From contig CAWHRE010000001.1 of assembly GCA_963831705.1 (NCBI GenBank), forward strand, positions 97,293-161,292: DNA of 64,000 nt. Direction: 5' to 3'. The notes beneath the pieces were generated by a model. That model worked only from the letters and a program-made list of their open reading frames with translations. It was not told the origin of the DNA and ran no database searches. The stretch is from DASQPR01 sp963831705 (GTDB lineage Bacteria > Actinomycetota > Actinomycetes > Mycobacteriales > Micromonosporaceae). Positions 34,328 through 43,395 of this stretch are shown here, piece after piece. How positions within the stretch are numbered: position 1 is the first letter of the stretch; every line of letters starts with the position of its first letter. Made by a program: the position numbers and the translations under genes.

Positions 34328-37300
34328 GTGCGCCTGTTTCGAGACTTATGGGCCGCTTCGCCGCGGCGTGCCGGGCTAGTAGCCGCCCTGATCGCGATCG
34401 GCGCGCTCGGTCAAGCACTCGCCGCCGCGCTCGCCGGCCCGGTCCTGCTGTATCACTCATTGACGCTGTTCATCGTGATGGCGGTCGCACTCGTCGTAGG
34501 CGTCCTCGGCGGCGTATGGGTCAGCCTGCTGGCCGCCGCCCTGACCGCCGACTGGTCCGCCGAGGTCCGTCGCGACCTGTGCCGAGTCGCGTTCGGCCAG
34601 GACCTCCCGACGCTCGACGCGACCCCGGTCGGCGAACTGCTCGACCGCATCGACGGCGACGTCTACCAGGTCGCCTCCGAGATCCGTGACAGCGGCATCC
34701 GGATCGCCCAGATGGCCGCGGTCGGTGGTCTTTCGGCAGTCATCGCGCTCGTCGTCTGGTGGCCGGCCGGCGTTGTCATGCTCGGACTCTCGGTAGTCCT
34801 CGGCATCCGGCTGCGCAAGCCCGCGATGGCGATCACGCCCATCCGGATGGGCGAGGAGGAGGCCTGGTCGGACCTCGCCGCCGTCATGGAGGAGTCGGTC
34901 CACGGCCAGGACGACGTCCGTACGACGATGGCCCGCCCGTACGTGCTGCGGCTGTTCGCCGAACGGTCGACCGTCGTGCTGGCCCGGGGCCGTCGGGTGT
35001 GGGCGATGTCGGCCCGCGTCACGATGACCGCATCCGTCGCGACCCGCAGCGGTATCGCGCGCGATCGTGATCGGCGGTGCGTGGGAACTCGTGAACGGCA
35101 GCATCGATGGTGCTCAGCTCACCGCGGTCTGGCTGCTCGCCCTCGCGTACGGCGGGACGGTCGAGCAGATCAGCCGAATGGTGCCGGAACTCCAGTACGC
35201 GCTCGGTGCCTGGGGCCGCGTGCTGCTGCTTCGCGAGTCCGTGCAGGAAAAGAGCGGCGGCGCCGAGCCGACCGAGGGCGATCTCGTGGTGCGGCACCTG
35301 ACCTTCGGGTACGGCAACGCGGCCGACCCCGACGATGACCGGCCGCCGGCACTGCGGACGTGAACCTGACGTTCGCACGCGGCCGCTCGTACGCGTTGGT
35401 CGGCCGTACCGGCTCTGGCAAGTCGACGCTGGCCAAGGTGCTGACGCGAGCCGTCGATCTGCCGCGTGGCACGGTCTACCTCGCCGGTACCGACCTGATC
35501 GATCTCGACGTCGAGGAACTGCGGCGGTGGATCGCGGTCGTACCGCAGCGGACCGACATCCTGGCCGGCACGCTGGCCGAGAACATCGCGCTCTTCGAAC
35601 CGCACCTGATCGACCAGGCCGCCCGCGCACTCGACGAACTCGGCCTGAGCACCTGGGTCGCCGAATTGCCGGACGGCGTGGAGACCCGGCTCGGCGACGG
35701 CGGGTACGTGCTATCCGCGGGCCAGGAGCAGCTGGTGGCATTCGCCCGGATTCTGGTACGCGATCCGCACGTCGTCATCCTCGACGAGGCGACCGCCCGG
35801 CTGGATCCGGTTACCGAAATGGCCGTCCAGCGGGCCACTGAACGCCTGCTGCTGGACCGGATCGGCATCGTGATCGCGCACCGGCTGTCCTCGGTCGAGC
35901 AATGCGACAACGTGATCATGATGGCCGACGGTCGCGTGCTCGAGGCCGGCCCGTTGCGGGAATCGCAGCGCTTCGCGGAGCTGCTGGCGAACAGCAATGC
36001 CGCCGTACCGGTCGCGGTCGGCGGCGGGTCGGGGTGGTCTGACGTGCTTGACGAGCTCGACGAAGCCGATCCGCAAAAAGACGGCGCGGCGCTGGACATG
36101 CCCAGGCCGCCCAAGGCCGAACCGCCGCCGTTGCCCGAACCGGCGAGGACCAGGACGCTACGCGAGATCATCCGGCTCGCGACGAACGACCCGCGGTTCG
36201 GCCTCGTGTCGGTGGGTCTCTTCCTGATCCTGGTGGTGCTGGGCCTGGACGGCGCGGCGTTGCCGTGGATGTTCGCGGACCTCGTGGACGGCGCCGGAAG
36301 CGTGGTCTGGCCGGCCGTCGGCATCGCGGCCGCGCTGCTGGTCACCGCACCGGTGCCGTATTACACCGGCCGCTGGTTCCCGGAATGGTGGGTGCGCCAG
36401 ATGCTCCGGATCAGTCTGCGGCTGGTTCACGGCCAGACCGGGCCGCGTCGGGTCAGTTCACACACCCCGGCCGCGGTCATCGCGCAAGGCGGCGACACCG
36501 AACGCGTCGTGATCCTCGCCGACAACGTCGTCGACCAGACCGCCGTCGTTACGACGATCGTCGCGATGACGGTCATCTCCGGCACGATTGTTCCGGCGCT
36601 GTTCTTCATCGGGACCATCGTGCTGTCCGGCCTGGCCGCGACCGTGTTCGCGCCGAAACTCGCCCGCTCAGCCCGCAAGAGCGTGGCAGCTCGGGCCGCG
36701 TTCGCGACCGCGCTCGTCTCGTCGTTGACGGCGGCCCGCACCGTGAAGCTCGCGGGTGCGACCCAACCGGTGCTCGGCCATCTGGCTCGCCTCGACACGG
36801 AGCGCAGCGAACTCCAACGCCGCGAGATCTCGACGCAGGTGTGGGCTCGGTCTACACCGACGATCCTCTCCGGTCTGCTGCCGATCGTGGCGTGGGGACT
36901 GTTCCTGGCCGGTTCGATGTCGGCCGGCGCGACGTTGGTCGCGGTCTCGACGCTCGGCGCTGCTCGCTGGTTCGCGTGGACGACGGCGTCGCTGATCTCG
37001 CAGTTGCCGTCGGCTCGGGTGTGGACCGCCCGTACGGTGGCGATGACCGGTGTCGGCCAGTATTCGAAGTCGGTCGAGGGTGTGGACATCTCCGCCGGTA
37101 CGGCACCGGCGCCGGCCGAGTTGCCGCGGAACCCGTTGCGGCGCCTCGAACTGACCGGCTTCAGCGCCGTACACGAGGACGGCACGGTCGCGGCCGAGGA
37201 TCTGGACCTCACCGTCGATCGCGGCGAACTTGTGCTGGTCGTCGGCCCGGTCGGATCCGGCAAGTCGTCGCTGCTGCGAGCGCTCGCCGGCATCGTGCAC

Positions 37301-37819
37301 CACACCGGCACGCTGTCCTGGAACGGTGAACCGGTGACGCGGCCGGAAATGTTCCTGCGACCGAACCAGGTCGGGTACGTCGGCCAGCTGCCGCGCGTGT
37401 TCTCCGGTTCGATCGCGGAGAACATCCAGCTCGGTCACGAGGTAGAGGCCGAGTCGGCGGTGACGGCTGCCCAGCTCGATCATGATCTGGCCGCCGCCGG
37501 ATCCGGGTTGTCGCTGCTGATCGGCCACAAGGGCACCCGATTGTCCGGCGGTCAGCTCCAGCGGGTCGCGCTGGCCCGGGCGCTGGCGCCGCGTACCGAG
37601 TTGCTGATCGCCGACGATGTCTCGTCGGCACTCGACGTGACCACCGAGTTGGCGTTGTGGCGGGCACTGCGGGAGCACGGTCTGACCGTGATCGGCTCGA
37701 CGTCGAAGCGAGCGGCGCTGCGCCAGGCGGACAAGGTCGTCGTACTGGTCGCGGGTCGCGCTCTGGCGTGCGGTCCGTGGGCCGAACTTGAGGACAGGTG
37801 GGGTCATCTAGCCGGATGA
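34328..37819 (+). pseudogene. Fused ABC exporter (TMD-NBD-TMD-NBD), two frameshifts as read
   Basis: A gene of about 1160 codons. Start GTG at 34328 after GGGGGG. The first membrane domain runs to about 35050, then shifts frame near 35055-35066 (GCGCGCG run), continues to PPALR, and shifts again near 35350 (CTGCGGACG, fitting a lost G). From there the frame is open to 37819. NBD1 has GRTGSGKST, a weak signature LSAGQ, Walker B VVILDEA and switch His in IAHRLSS. NBD2 has GPVGSGKSS and LSGGQ, but Walker B reads LLIADDV (Asp instead of Glu) and the switch His is Ser (GSTSKRA). NBD2 thus looks catalytically degenerate. The substrate is unknown. Sequencing error is possible. Confidence 0.8.
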
Positions 37820-37839
37820 CCTGCGGGTATGGTCGTCGC

Positions 37840-38439
37840 GTGGAACTTCAGGACAGCATTCGCACCCGCCGCATGGTTCGTACGTTCGACCGGGACCGTC
37901 CGGTTCCGGAGGAGGCGCTCGAGCGCATCCTCCGGAACGGCACCCGCGCTCCGTCGGCCGGGTTCTCGCAGGGCCAGGCGTGGCTCGTCATCCAAGGCGA
38001 CGAAGATCTGGCGAAATTCTGGACGTACGGTCTGGACGCCGTGAACGAGTCGGTGCAGACCGCGCCGCTGGTGATCGTGCCGTTCTCGTGCAAGCGCGTC
38101 TACCTTGAGCGCTACGCGCAGCCGGACAAGGGCTGGACCGATCAGGACGAGGCCCGCTGGCCGGTGCCGTTCTGGCACATCGACACCGGCATGGCCGCGA
38201 TGTTGCAGCTGCTCACGGTCGTCGACGAGGGTCTGGGCGCGCTGTACTTCGGGATCGTCCCGCCGCAGGTCCAGCCGTTCAAGGACGCGTTCGACGTACC
38301 GGACGACTTCACGCCGATCGGTGCGATCGCGATCGGCTATGACGCCGAGGCTGAAAAGCGCAACCTCAAGGCGAAGCGTCGGGACATCTCCTCGATGATC
38401 CATTACGGCGCCTGGACGGCGCCGGCCGCCGAGCTCTAG
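37840..38439 (+). CDS. Nitroreductase-family oxidoreductase
   Basis: FMN-dependent oxidoreductase of 199 residues from the GTG at 37840; an ATG at 37816 is in frame but gives an untypical start. The N-terminus (LQDSIRTRRMVRTFDRDRPVPEEALERIL) and APSAGFSQGQAW are the FMN-binding hallmarks. It starts 20 nt after the exporter gene and may be co-transcribed. Its 3' end overlaps the convergent kinase gene by 4 nt. Many family members reduce nitro compounds or are F420/NAD(P)H-dependent. Confidence 0.85.
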   Translation: MELQDSIRTRRMVRTFDRDRPVPEEALERILRNGTRAPSAGFSQGQAWLVIQGDEDLAKFWTYGLDAVNESVQTAPLVIVPFSCKRVYLERYAQPDKGWTDQDEARWPVPFWHIDTGMAAMLQLLTVVDEGLGALYFGIVPPQVQPFKDAFDVPDDFTPIGAIAIGYDAEAEKRNLKAKRRDISSMIHYGAWTAPAAEL

Positions 38440-39350
38440 GGCAGCCGGGGTAGCAGCATCGTCGCGACGTCGAACGGTCGTCCCGGCTCGTACGCGCTGT
38501 CCTCGGCGTTCCAGACCTCGGAGAGCACCGCCATCACGAAGCCCCAGGCGATCACCCGCTCGATCGGGAGCTCGAAGCCGTCCGTGAGCTGTTCGACCCG
38601 CGCCGGTACCAGCCGGAGCAGGTCATCGTCGCGGATCCACGGATCTGGGTTGTAGAGCATTGCGCCGCAGTCGAATCCGGCATCGCCGGTGATGCCCTTC
38701 GAGTCGATCGCGAGCCATGGTTCGCGATCGGCTTGCAGGACATTGTCGTGGTGCAGGTCACCGTGCAGGAGCACCCGGCGTGGCGAACTCTCGCACAGCT
38801 CATCGAACAGGCGGACGGCGCGCTCGACCAGGTGGCGGGGGATCGGGTCGTCGCCGGGGAAGCGTGCGAGGTGAGCCTCGAACGCGGTGCGTTCGTCCTC
38901 CAGCCGGTCGAGGCCGGCGTCTTCCGGTGCGATCCGGTGCAGCCTGCGACCGGCGCCGATCAGCGCCGCCGTGGCCGCGGCGTCGTCGTGCGGGACGAGC
39001 ACACGCGCCGGCGTACCGGGAACCGCCTGCTCGAGGAGCAACGCGCCTCGGGCCGGGTCGTGCTCCAGCAGCCGCACGACGCCGTGGCCGTCCCAAAGAC
39101 GAAGAGCAAGAGCTTCAAGATCAAGATGCCCAGCCGGTACGCCCAACTTCAGCACCGCCGGTGTTCCGTCGGCGCGGATGGCCCGAGAGACCCAGTGAAA
39201 GCTAAGCAAGTACGGGTCACCGATGCGTAGATCCCATGCCTCGGCGATCGTATCGAGCAGACCTGGCAGCGCATCGAGGAAGATCGGGCCGCGCTCCGGC
39301 CAAGCTGCTCGGACGTTGTCGGAAAGCGCCTTCGGGATGGTGATCTGCAC
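38436..39350 (-). CDS. Aminoglycoside phosphotransferase-family kinase (APH(6)/streptomycin kinase-like)
   Basis: Protein-kinase-fold small-molecule kinase of 304 residues. The catalytic loop is LLHGDLHHDNVL (Asp198), and the metal-binding segment is AIDSKGITGD (Asp216), the form typical of the APH(6)/StrA-like group. The N-lobe has VLKLG for ATP. Family members inactivate streptomycin or hydroxyurea-like drugs; others have metabolic substrates. Whether this gives resistance cannot be told. No mobile element is nearby and the base usage is like its neighbours. Confidence 0.85.
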   Translation of the reverse strand: MQITIPKALSDNVRAAWPERGPIFLDALPGLLDTIAEAWDLRIGDPYLLSFHWVSRAIRADGTPAVLKLGVPAGHLDLEALALRLWDGHGVVRLLEHDPARGALLLEQAVPGTPARVLVPHDDAAATAALIGAGRRLHRIAPEDAGLDRLEDERTAFEAHLARFPGDDPIPRHLVERAVRLFDELCESSPRRVLLHGDLHHDNVLQADREPWLAIDSKGITGDAGFDCGAMLYNPDPWIRDDDLLRLVPARVEQLTDGFELPIERVIAWGFVMAVLSEVWNAEDSAYEPGRPFDVATMLLPRLP

Positions 39351-39393
39351 GGCGTGAGCATCGCATGGTCACGACGCTCACGGCGTCCGATTT

Positions 39394-40008
39394 TTACGGC
39401 TCGAAGATTTGATCCGCGCTGGCCAGTACGTCGCCCTGGAACGTGACGTTGAACAGCGGCCCGAAGAACTTCGCCGCCCCGGCGTACTTGTCCTGGTCGG
39501 CCGCCGCGATCGGCTTCACCTGATTCTCGGTCAGCCAGGTCAGGAACTCGTCGTGCGAGATCGACTGCGGTCCGCCACCCTCTTCGTTCGTGGTGACCTT
39601 GACGGTGGGCGACAGCTGTACGGTCTTCTTCACCGACGTGTCCACGTTGATGTAGTCGTCCGGGATGCCATCCGGGGGGATCGTGACGCCGTGCGAGGTC
39701 AAATAGTTCTTGGCGTCGTCGCCGGTCAGGTGGTGAAGGAGATCGATCGTGAGCGTCCCGTCCGCCTTCACGCTCAGGATCCAGGCTTGATACGTCTTGC
39801 CGTCGGCGAAGTACTGTTTCGGCGACGTGGGCGACGTGGACCCTGGTGCGGGCGCGGTCGTGGAGCCGGCCGGCGTCGCGGTCGAAGTGGAGGCCGGTAG
39901 CGTGCCGGTGATCCCGCCGTTGCCGCTCGGGGCCTGAGTTGAGGATCCGCAGGCGGCAAGCGCAAACGTGAGCGCGGCCGCGGCGGCGATCGAAACTGGT
40001 CGGATCAT
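39394..40008 (-). CDS. Putative lipoprotein, unknown function
   Basis: Protein of 204 residues with a lipoprotein signal (lipobox ALAAC, Cys20), then a Ser/Thr/Pro-rich linker and a compact domain from about residue 65 (QYFADGKTYQAWILSVKADG onward). I do not recognise the domain. It is probably held at the outer face of the membrane. Neighbours do not help with its role. Confidence 0.75.
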   Translation of the reverse strand: MIRPVSIAAAAALTFALAACGSSTQAPSGNGGITGTLPASTSTATPAGSTTAPAPGSTSPTSPKQYFADGKTYQAWILSVKADGTLTIDLLHHLTGDDAKNYLTSHGVTIPPDGIPDDYINVDTSVKKTVQLSPTVKVTTNEEGGGPQSISHDEFLTWLTENQVKPIAAADQDKYAGAAKFFGPLFNVTFQGDVLASADQIFEP

Positions 40009-40137
40009 GATGTCCTCATCGGTGGGCGGGGTGTGCGACTACATGATGAGGTTGCGTTCCCGGCCCGACAAGGTAAGTGCAATAAGCCCGTCACAGGCCG
40101 GTCTTAGGACTGGTCGGACTGATATCCAGGAGACCGC

Positions 40138-41058
40138 GTGCCTACCCATGACGAGATCCGTACGGCGGCCGCGTCGATCGCGGCGCATGTCCGAGTGACG
40201 CCGGTGATGAGCGTCGAGGCGGCCGCGTTCGGTGCTCCGGTTGCGTTGAAGCTCGAATGCTTCCAGCACACCGGATCGTTCAAGGTCCGCGGCGCGTTCC
40301 ACCGGCTGTTGTCCGGGCCGGTGCCGGCGGCCGGAGTGATCGCGGCGTCCGGCGGCAACCACGGTCTTGCCGTCGCCTACGCCGCCCGCGAGCTGGGCAT
40401 TCGGGCCGAGATCTTTGTGCCCGAGATCGCTTCTGCGGTCAAGGTCGAACGACTCCGCCGGTACGGGGCGACCGTGGTGCAGACCGGGTCGCGCTACTCC
40501 GAAGCCCTGGCCGCGAGCGTGATCCGCGGCGCCGAGACCGAGGCACTCGCCGTCCACGCGTACGACGATCCGTACGTTCAGGCCGGGCAGGGCACCGTGG
40601 CCGAGGAGTTGGCGCGGCAGTGCCCGGATCTTGACACGGTCGTGGTCGCGGTCGGCGGCGGTGGCCTGCTGGCCGGCGTCGCCTCCTGGTTCGCATCCCC
40701 GTCCAGCACGGTGATCGCGGTCGAACCGGAGAAGATCCCGACCCTTGCCACGGCTCTGACCGCCGGGCGGCCGGTCGACGTGGACGTGTCCGGCATCGCG
40801 GCCGACTCGCTCGGTGCGACTCGGCTCAGCGCATCCGCACTGGACGTAGCGCGGCGTACCGGCGTCCGGTCGGTTCTTGTGTCGGATGAGGCGATCGCGG
40901 CCACGCGTCAGCGGCTGTGGGACGAGGCGCGGATCGCCGTCGAGCCCGGCGGGGCGGCGGCGCTCGCCGCGATCATGTCCGGCGCGTACCAGCCGCGTGA
41001 CGGCGAGCGGGTCGCGGTCATCGTCTGCGGCGCGAACACCGACCCGTCCGATCTATGA
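40138..41058 (+). CDS. Threonine/serine dehydratase-like PLP enzyme
   Basis: Fold-type II PLP enzyme of 306 residues from a GTG with AGGAG 6 nt upstream. The PLP Lys is K49 in HTGSFKVRGA, the substrate loop is ASGGNHG and the phosphate loop is VGGGGLLAG. The length without a C-terminal ACT domain suggests a catabolic threonine/serine ammonia-lyase or serine racemase rather than biosynthetic IlvA. A molbindin gene follows 12 nt later. Confidence 0.9.
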   Translation: MPTHDEIRTAAASIAAHVRVTPVMSVEAAAFGAPVALKLECFQHTGSFKVRGAFHRLLSGPVPAAGVIAASGGNHGLAVAYAARELGIRAEIFVPEIASAVKVERLRRYGATVVQTGSRYSEALAASVIRGAETEALAVHAYDDPYVQAGQGTVAEELARQCPDLDTVVVAVGGGGLLAGVASWFASPSSTVIAVEPEKIPTLATALTAGRPVDVDVSGIAADSLGATRLSASALDVARRTGVRSVLVSDEAIAATRQRLWDEARIAVEPGGAAALAAIMSGAYQPRDGERVAVIVCGANTDPSDL

Positions 41059-41070
41059 CAGTCTGGACGC

Positions 41071-41493
41071 ATGCGACTGAGTATTCGAAACCAGCTGCCC
41101 GGCGTCGTGGACACCGTCACGCGCGGTGAAGTCATGGGTACGGTCCGGGCCCGCCTCACCGGCGGTCAGCACGTCACTGCCGCGATCACGCTGGACGCGA
41201 TCGACGACCTCGACCTGTCCCGTGGTCAGGCCGTCACCGTCTTGATCAAGTCGACCGAGGTCTCGGTCGCCACCGGCGAGGTGGCCGGTGTGAGCATCCG
41301 CAACCAGTTCCCCGGTACGGTCTTCGAAGTCGATCATGGCTCGGTCATGAGCGTTGTGAAGGTGACGATCGAAGGCGGCGAGACGGTCACCGCTGCGATC
41401 ACGAAGGATGGGGCGGAGAATCTCGAACTCGCCCCGGGCGACCCGATCACCGTCCTCGTGAAGTCGACCGAAGTAGCAATCGGAACCGAATAA
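41071..41493 (+). CDS. Molbindin with two Mop (TOBE) domains
   Basis: Molybdate/tungstate-binding protein of 140 residues made of two tandem Mop units of about 68 residues: SIRNQLPGVVDTVTRGEVMG and SIRNQFPGTVFEVDHGSVMS are the repeated openings, each ending near TVLIKSTEVS/TVLVKSTEVA. Such di-Mop proteins store or buffer oxyanions in the cytoplasm. No mod transporter is in the window. A 12-bp terminator follows directly. Confidence 0.9.
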   Translation: MRLSIRNQLPGVVDTVTRGEVMGTVRARLTGGQHVTAAITLDAIDDLDLSRGQAVTVLIKSTEVSVATGEVAGVSIRNQFPGTVFEVDHGSVMSVVKVTIEGGETVTAAITKDGAENLELAPGDPITVLVKSTEVAIGTE

Positions 41494-41495
41494 AC

Positions 41496-41524
41496 GAAGG
41501 GACCGGCGCCGGGCCGGTCCCTTC
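41496..41524 (+). terminator. Terminator after molbindin gene
   Basis: GAAGGGACCGGC (41496-41507) pairs perfectly with GCCGGTCCCTTC (41513-41524), loop 5 nt, starting 2 nt past the stop codon. Confidence 0.85.
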
Positions 41525-41530
41525 ATACCA

Positions 41531-41549
41531 AGTTGATCCTGGAGTTAGT
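41531..41549. repeat. Family A arm, solitary copy
   Basis: AGTTGATCCTGGAGTTAGT is identical to the left arm of copies 1 and 3 but has no partner arm. It lies between the molbindin terminator and the 3' end of the convergent FKBP gene. It may be the remnant of a full palindrome. Confidence 0.7.
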
Positions 41550-41555
41550 TAGCCG

Positions 41556-42350
41556 TCAGCTTTGCGGCGTGGTCGACAGCACGTCGATGACGAAGCGGAG
41601 CGTGCCGGCCGGGGAACCATCCGACGGCGTGTCGCCGTAGGCGAGGCTGGCCGGGATGTCGAGCTGAATCCGGCTGCCGACCTTGACGCCGACCAGGCCC
41701 TGGTTCCAGCCCGCGATGACCTGGCCATAGCCGACCTGATCCACGGTGAACGTCTGCTTGCGGCTCCACGAGGAGTCGAACACCTTGCCGTCCTTGTACG
41801 TCGCACCGACGTAGTTGACCGTGACCGAGTCACACGTCTTCACGACCGGCCCGGTGCCTTGGATCAGCGTCTTGCTGGTCAGTTTCGTGATCGTGCCGGT
41901 GCCCTTCTTCACGACCGGCTGGGTCTTGAGGGCCTTGCTCTGACCGGCGAGCAGCGGCGGGAAATCGGCCGGGTCAGCGGATGCGCTCGGCGCGGCCGGG
42001 CCGACGACCGGCGGCTTCGGGGACGCGCTCGGGCAGCCTGCGCTCGGCGACGGCGCGGCCGAGGCCGGGGTAGACGCGGGCGCGGACGCAGACGCTGACG
42101 GGTTGGTCGAAGCCGCATTGGTCTTCTTCGGCGATGAGCCGCTGAGCGTCGTAACCAGCACGACGATCGCGACGATCGCGATCACGCCGACTGCGGCAAA
42201 CAGACCGGCGTTACGACGTTTGCGGGCAGCAGCAGCGGCACGAGCCTGCTCCTGGCCGGCGCGCCGGCGCTCGTTCTTCGCGGCACGGCGTGCTTCAGCC
42301 GGCGTCGGCTTACGCCCTGACGGCCCGGGCGTTTGGGAGCTGTTGTCCAC
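41556..42350 (-). CDS. FKBP-type peptidyl-prolyl cis-trans isomerase, membrane-anchored
   Basis: Protein of 264 residues from the GTG at 42350 (AGGAG upstream). A Lys/Arg/Ala-rich cytoplasmic N-terminus of about 45 residues precedes one membrane helix (AGLFAAVGVIAIVAIVVLVTT, residues about 48-68), a Ser/Pro/Ala linker and a C-terminal FKBP domain (VTVNYVGATYKDGKVFDSS, VIAGWNQGLVGVKVGSRI, DIPASLAYG). It probably helps protein folding outside the membrane, as in other actinomycetes. Confidence 0.93.
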   Translation of the reverse strand: MDNSSQTPGPSGRKPTPAEARRAAKNERRRAGQEQARAAAAARKRRNAGLFAAVGVIAIVAIVVLVTTLSGSSPKKTNAASTNPSASASAPASTPASAAPSPSAGCPSASPKPPVVGPAAPSASADPADFPPLLAGQSKALKTQPVVKKGTGTITKLTSKTLIQGTGPVVKTCDSVTVNYVGATYKDGKVFDSSWSRKQTFTVDQVGYGQVIAGWNQGLVGVKVGSRIQLDIPASLAYGDTPSDGSPAGTLRFVIDVLSTTPQS

Positions 42351-42512
42351 GTGCCTGATCTCCTGAGCTTGCGGGGGAGTGGCGGGGGTGACGCCACTTG
42401 CTGACCGGGCGAAAGGGTACCTCGCCACGCTGAGCAATTACCGCCCAGGGAGCCTGGATTTATCGATACGAAACATTTCGCATGACCGCGTTTCGGCAAT
42501 GGCGCCCCCATC

Positions 42513-42568
42513 GATCATGGGGTTTCTGCTGCTTCGAGGCGCGCCATGACAGCCACAACCCCATGATC
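42513..42568. repeat. Intergenic palindrome family B, copy 3
   Basis: GATCATGGGGTT (42513-42524) pairs with AACCCCATGATC (42557-42568); the inner sequence has drifted but the span is again 56 bp and the ATGACAGC segment is kept. It lies 17 nt beyond the 3' end of the glycosylase gene. Confidence 0.8.
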
Positions 42569-42585
42569 AACGGGATCACGGAGGA

Positions 42586-43392
42586 TCATGGCTGGCAGGT
42601 CGGGCACCAATACGTGTTCCGACCCGCCAGCTGGCCCTTTTGGATCGGCGTGCCGCAGACCAGGCACGGCTGTCCGGTACGGCGGTACACGTACACCTCT
42701 CCGCCGTGTCGATCCACCCGTGGCGCGCGGCGCATCGCCTCCGGCGTTTGCTCAGGCCGGACCGTATCGATCCGACCGGTCACAACCGCCGCGGCCATCA
42801 ACGACGTCAGGTCCGCCCAAAGGGCGGGCCATAAAGCTGCAGGCAGATCACTACCGGGCATGGTGGGCGCGACACCGGCCCGGTACAGCGCCTCGGTCAC
42901 GAAGATCAACCCGGTCCCGGCCACGATCTCCTGATTCATCAGCAGCGCCAAGATCGGCGTAGGACTGGTCCGAATCCGAGCGAACGCCCGCGACGGGTCC
43001 GCATCAGACCGCAGCGGATCAGCACCCAAGCGTTCGCGCAGCGCGGACACCTCACCGGGCGAGAACACCTCACAAGCGGCCGGACCACGTAACTCCAGCC
43101 AATGAGCGGGCGAGGTAATCCGCAGCCGAAGCTCGCCGATCGGTGCGGGTCGCGGCGAGGCGCCGTCGGCGAACTTCCCATACAACCCGAGGTGTACGTG
43201 CAACGTGCGATCGTGCTCAAAATGCATCAACAGATGCTTGCCGACCGCCTCGGTGTCGCCGAGTCGCGTACCGTCGAGCAGCTCGGCGCCGCCGTCGAAC
43301 CGTCCCTGCGGACTGTCGACGGCGACGCGCTGCCCGACGAACAGATCGTGATAGCGCCGGGCGAGCCGGTGGATCGTGTGCCCTTCGGGCAT
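42586..43392 (-). CDS. Fpg/Nei-family DNA glycosylase (Nei2-like)
   Basis: Base-excision repair enzyme of 268 residues that removes oxidised bases and nicks the strand. The N-terminal MPEGHTIHR carries the catalytic Pro2 and Glu3; the GHTIHR form is typical of actinobacterial Nei2. The helix-two-turn-helix region reads ALLMNQEIVAGTGLIFVTEALY, and the zinc finger is PCLVCGTPIQ ... WCPTCQ. It starts 3 nt from the end of the pgi gene and is probably co-transcribed with it. Confidence 0.93.
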   Translation of the reverse strand: MPEGHTIHRLARRYHDLFVGQRVAVDSPQGRFDGGAELLDGTRLGDTEAVGKHLLMHFEHDRTLHVHLGLYGKFADGASPRPAPIGELRLRITSPAHWLELRGPAACEVFSPGEVSALRERLGADPLRSDADPSRAFARIRTSPTPILALLMNQEIVAGTGLIFVTEALYRAGVAPTMPGSDLPAALWPALWADLTSLMAAAVVTGRIDTVRPEQTPEAMRRAPRVDRHGGEVYVYRRTGQPCLVCGTPIQKGQLAGRNTYWCPTCQP

Positions 43393-43395
43393 TGG

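Noticed and set aside
36668..37807. A 379-codon open frame antisense to the ABC exporter
   Set aside because: Same composition effect; its product is Arg/Gln/His-rich without a recognisable domain, and the sense strand carries Walker motifs.
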